64,000 nt of DNA, from assembly GCA_026874595.1 (NCBI GenBank), contig CM049306.1:86997142-87061141 (forward strand), given 5' to 3'. The notes under the pieces are model-generated. The model saw only the letters and a program-made list of their open reading frames with translations, made no database searches and was not told the origin of the DNA. A program made the translations under genes and the position numbers. Shown here piece after piece: positions 63,650 through 64,000 of the stretch (the stretch's first letter is position 1; each line of letters starts with the position of its first letter). Source of the DNA: Sipunculus nudus. Lineage: Eukaryota; Annelida; Sipuncula; Golfingiida; Sipunculidae.

Positions 63650-64000
63650 CTGTAACAGAAACAAAACAAATTCATTAACAGGCGAGATACATCGTTATTA
63701 AATGTAATTTACGGTCAAATATTGGGGTGAACAGAAATTACAGTAATATCAAGAAAATAAATTTATGAATCTAATATTGGAAAGGGCTACATCTTTATAG
63801 CCCATATATTGGACATGGTGATAAATATAGGTGGAATAATCAGGTAGAATAAGATCAAATAAGTTAATTCGCCTCATGAGAATTTGTTGACATGGAATTC
63901 ATCTCAAGCACATGTATACAACATAAAGACGAAACTTGATTGAACAATTACTTGTCTTCTTGTTTATGAGAGTACAGCAGCCAAATGCTGTTTACAGACG
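63650..64000 (-). other. Intron of the GPCR gene
   Basis: The sequence right of the acceptor at 63650 is AT-rich and non-coding in all frames, consistent with the intron that precedes the last receptor exon. It continues past the window edge. Confidence 0.7.

Overview
The window is metazoan nuclear DNA, most likely from a bivalve or another lophotrochozoan. The evidence is spliced genes with GT-AG introns, a Sec61 alpha gene and an alpha-1-adrenergic-type receptor exon, Ty3/gypsy-type and short-LTR elements, many small inverted-repeat elements, long (TA)n arrays, and about fifteen poly-C or poly-G tracts of 10-20 bases. No bacterial, phage or CRISPR features were seen. Species-level placement is inference.

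Layout. 1-4201 (+) holds the last seven exons of SEC61A, the translocon channel, with its poly(A) signal at 4643. 4.9-12.2 kb is repeat-rich: a 278-bp tandem array, then two copies of a composite repeat loaded with AGGTCA nuclear-receptor half-sites, the second split by a 1.39-kb insertion. 12806-14432 (-) is a large terminal coding exon of an unrecognised, basic and probably disordered protein. A phase-compatible exon at 28837-29061 (-) may belong to the same gene. The gene converges on SEC61A. 14.6-18.3 kb is a stack of MITEs and tandem repeats. 19-27 kb holds (TA)n arrays, a TRIM-like short-LTR element and, probably inserted in it, a reverse-oriented solo LTR. 30062-30669 is a clean solo LTR with a perfect 5-bp target duplication and heat-shock-element-like motifs. 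37.4-39.8 kb is a broken gag-only LTR element. 41.9-43.8 kb is a 965-bp tandem duplication. 47.46-48.05 kb is a long-TIR element sharing its terminal sequence with one at 8.35 kb. 60359-62282 is a 1.9-kb element with ~130-bp TIRs that encloses the decayed C-terminal tail of an integrase-type transposase. 62928-63649 (-) is the last exon of an alpha-1-adrenergic-like GPCR; the rest of that gene lies beyond the right edge.

How the genes relate. Only three host genes are supported and there is no operon logic. They act in ER protein translocation, in amine signalling at the plasma membrane, and in an unknown role. Most of the interest lies in the mobile-element archaeology: nested insertions, recoverable target-site duplications, and repeat families that carry ready-made regulatory motifs. 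The long stretches between genes (30.7-36.7 kb and 48-58.7 kb) contain no coding sequence I can support.
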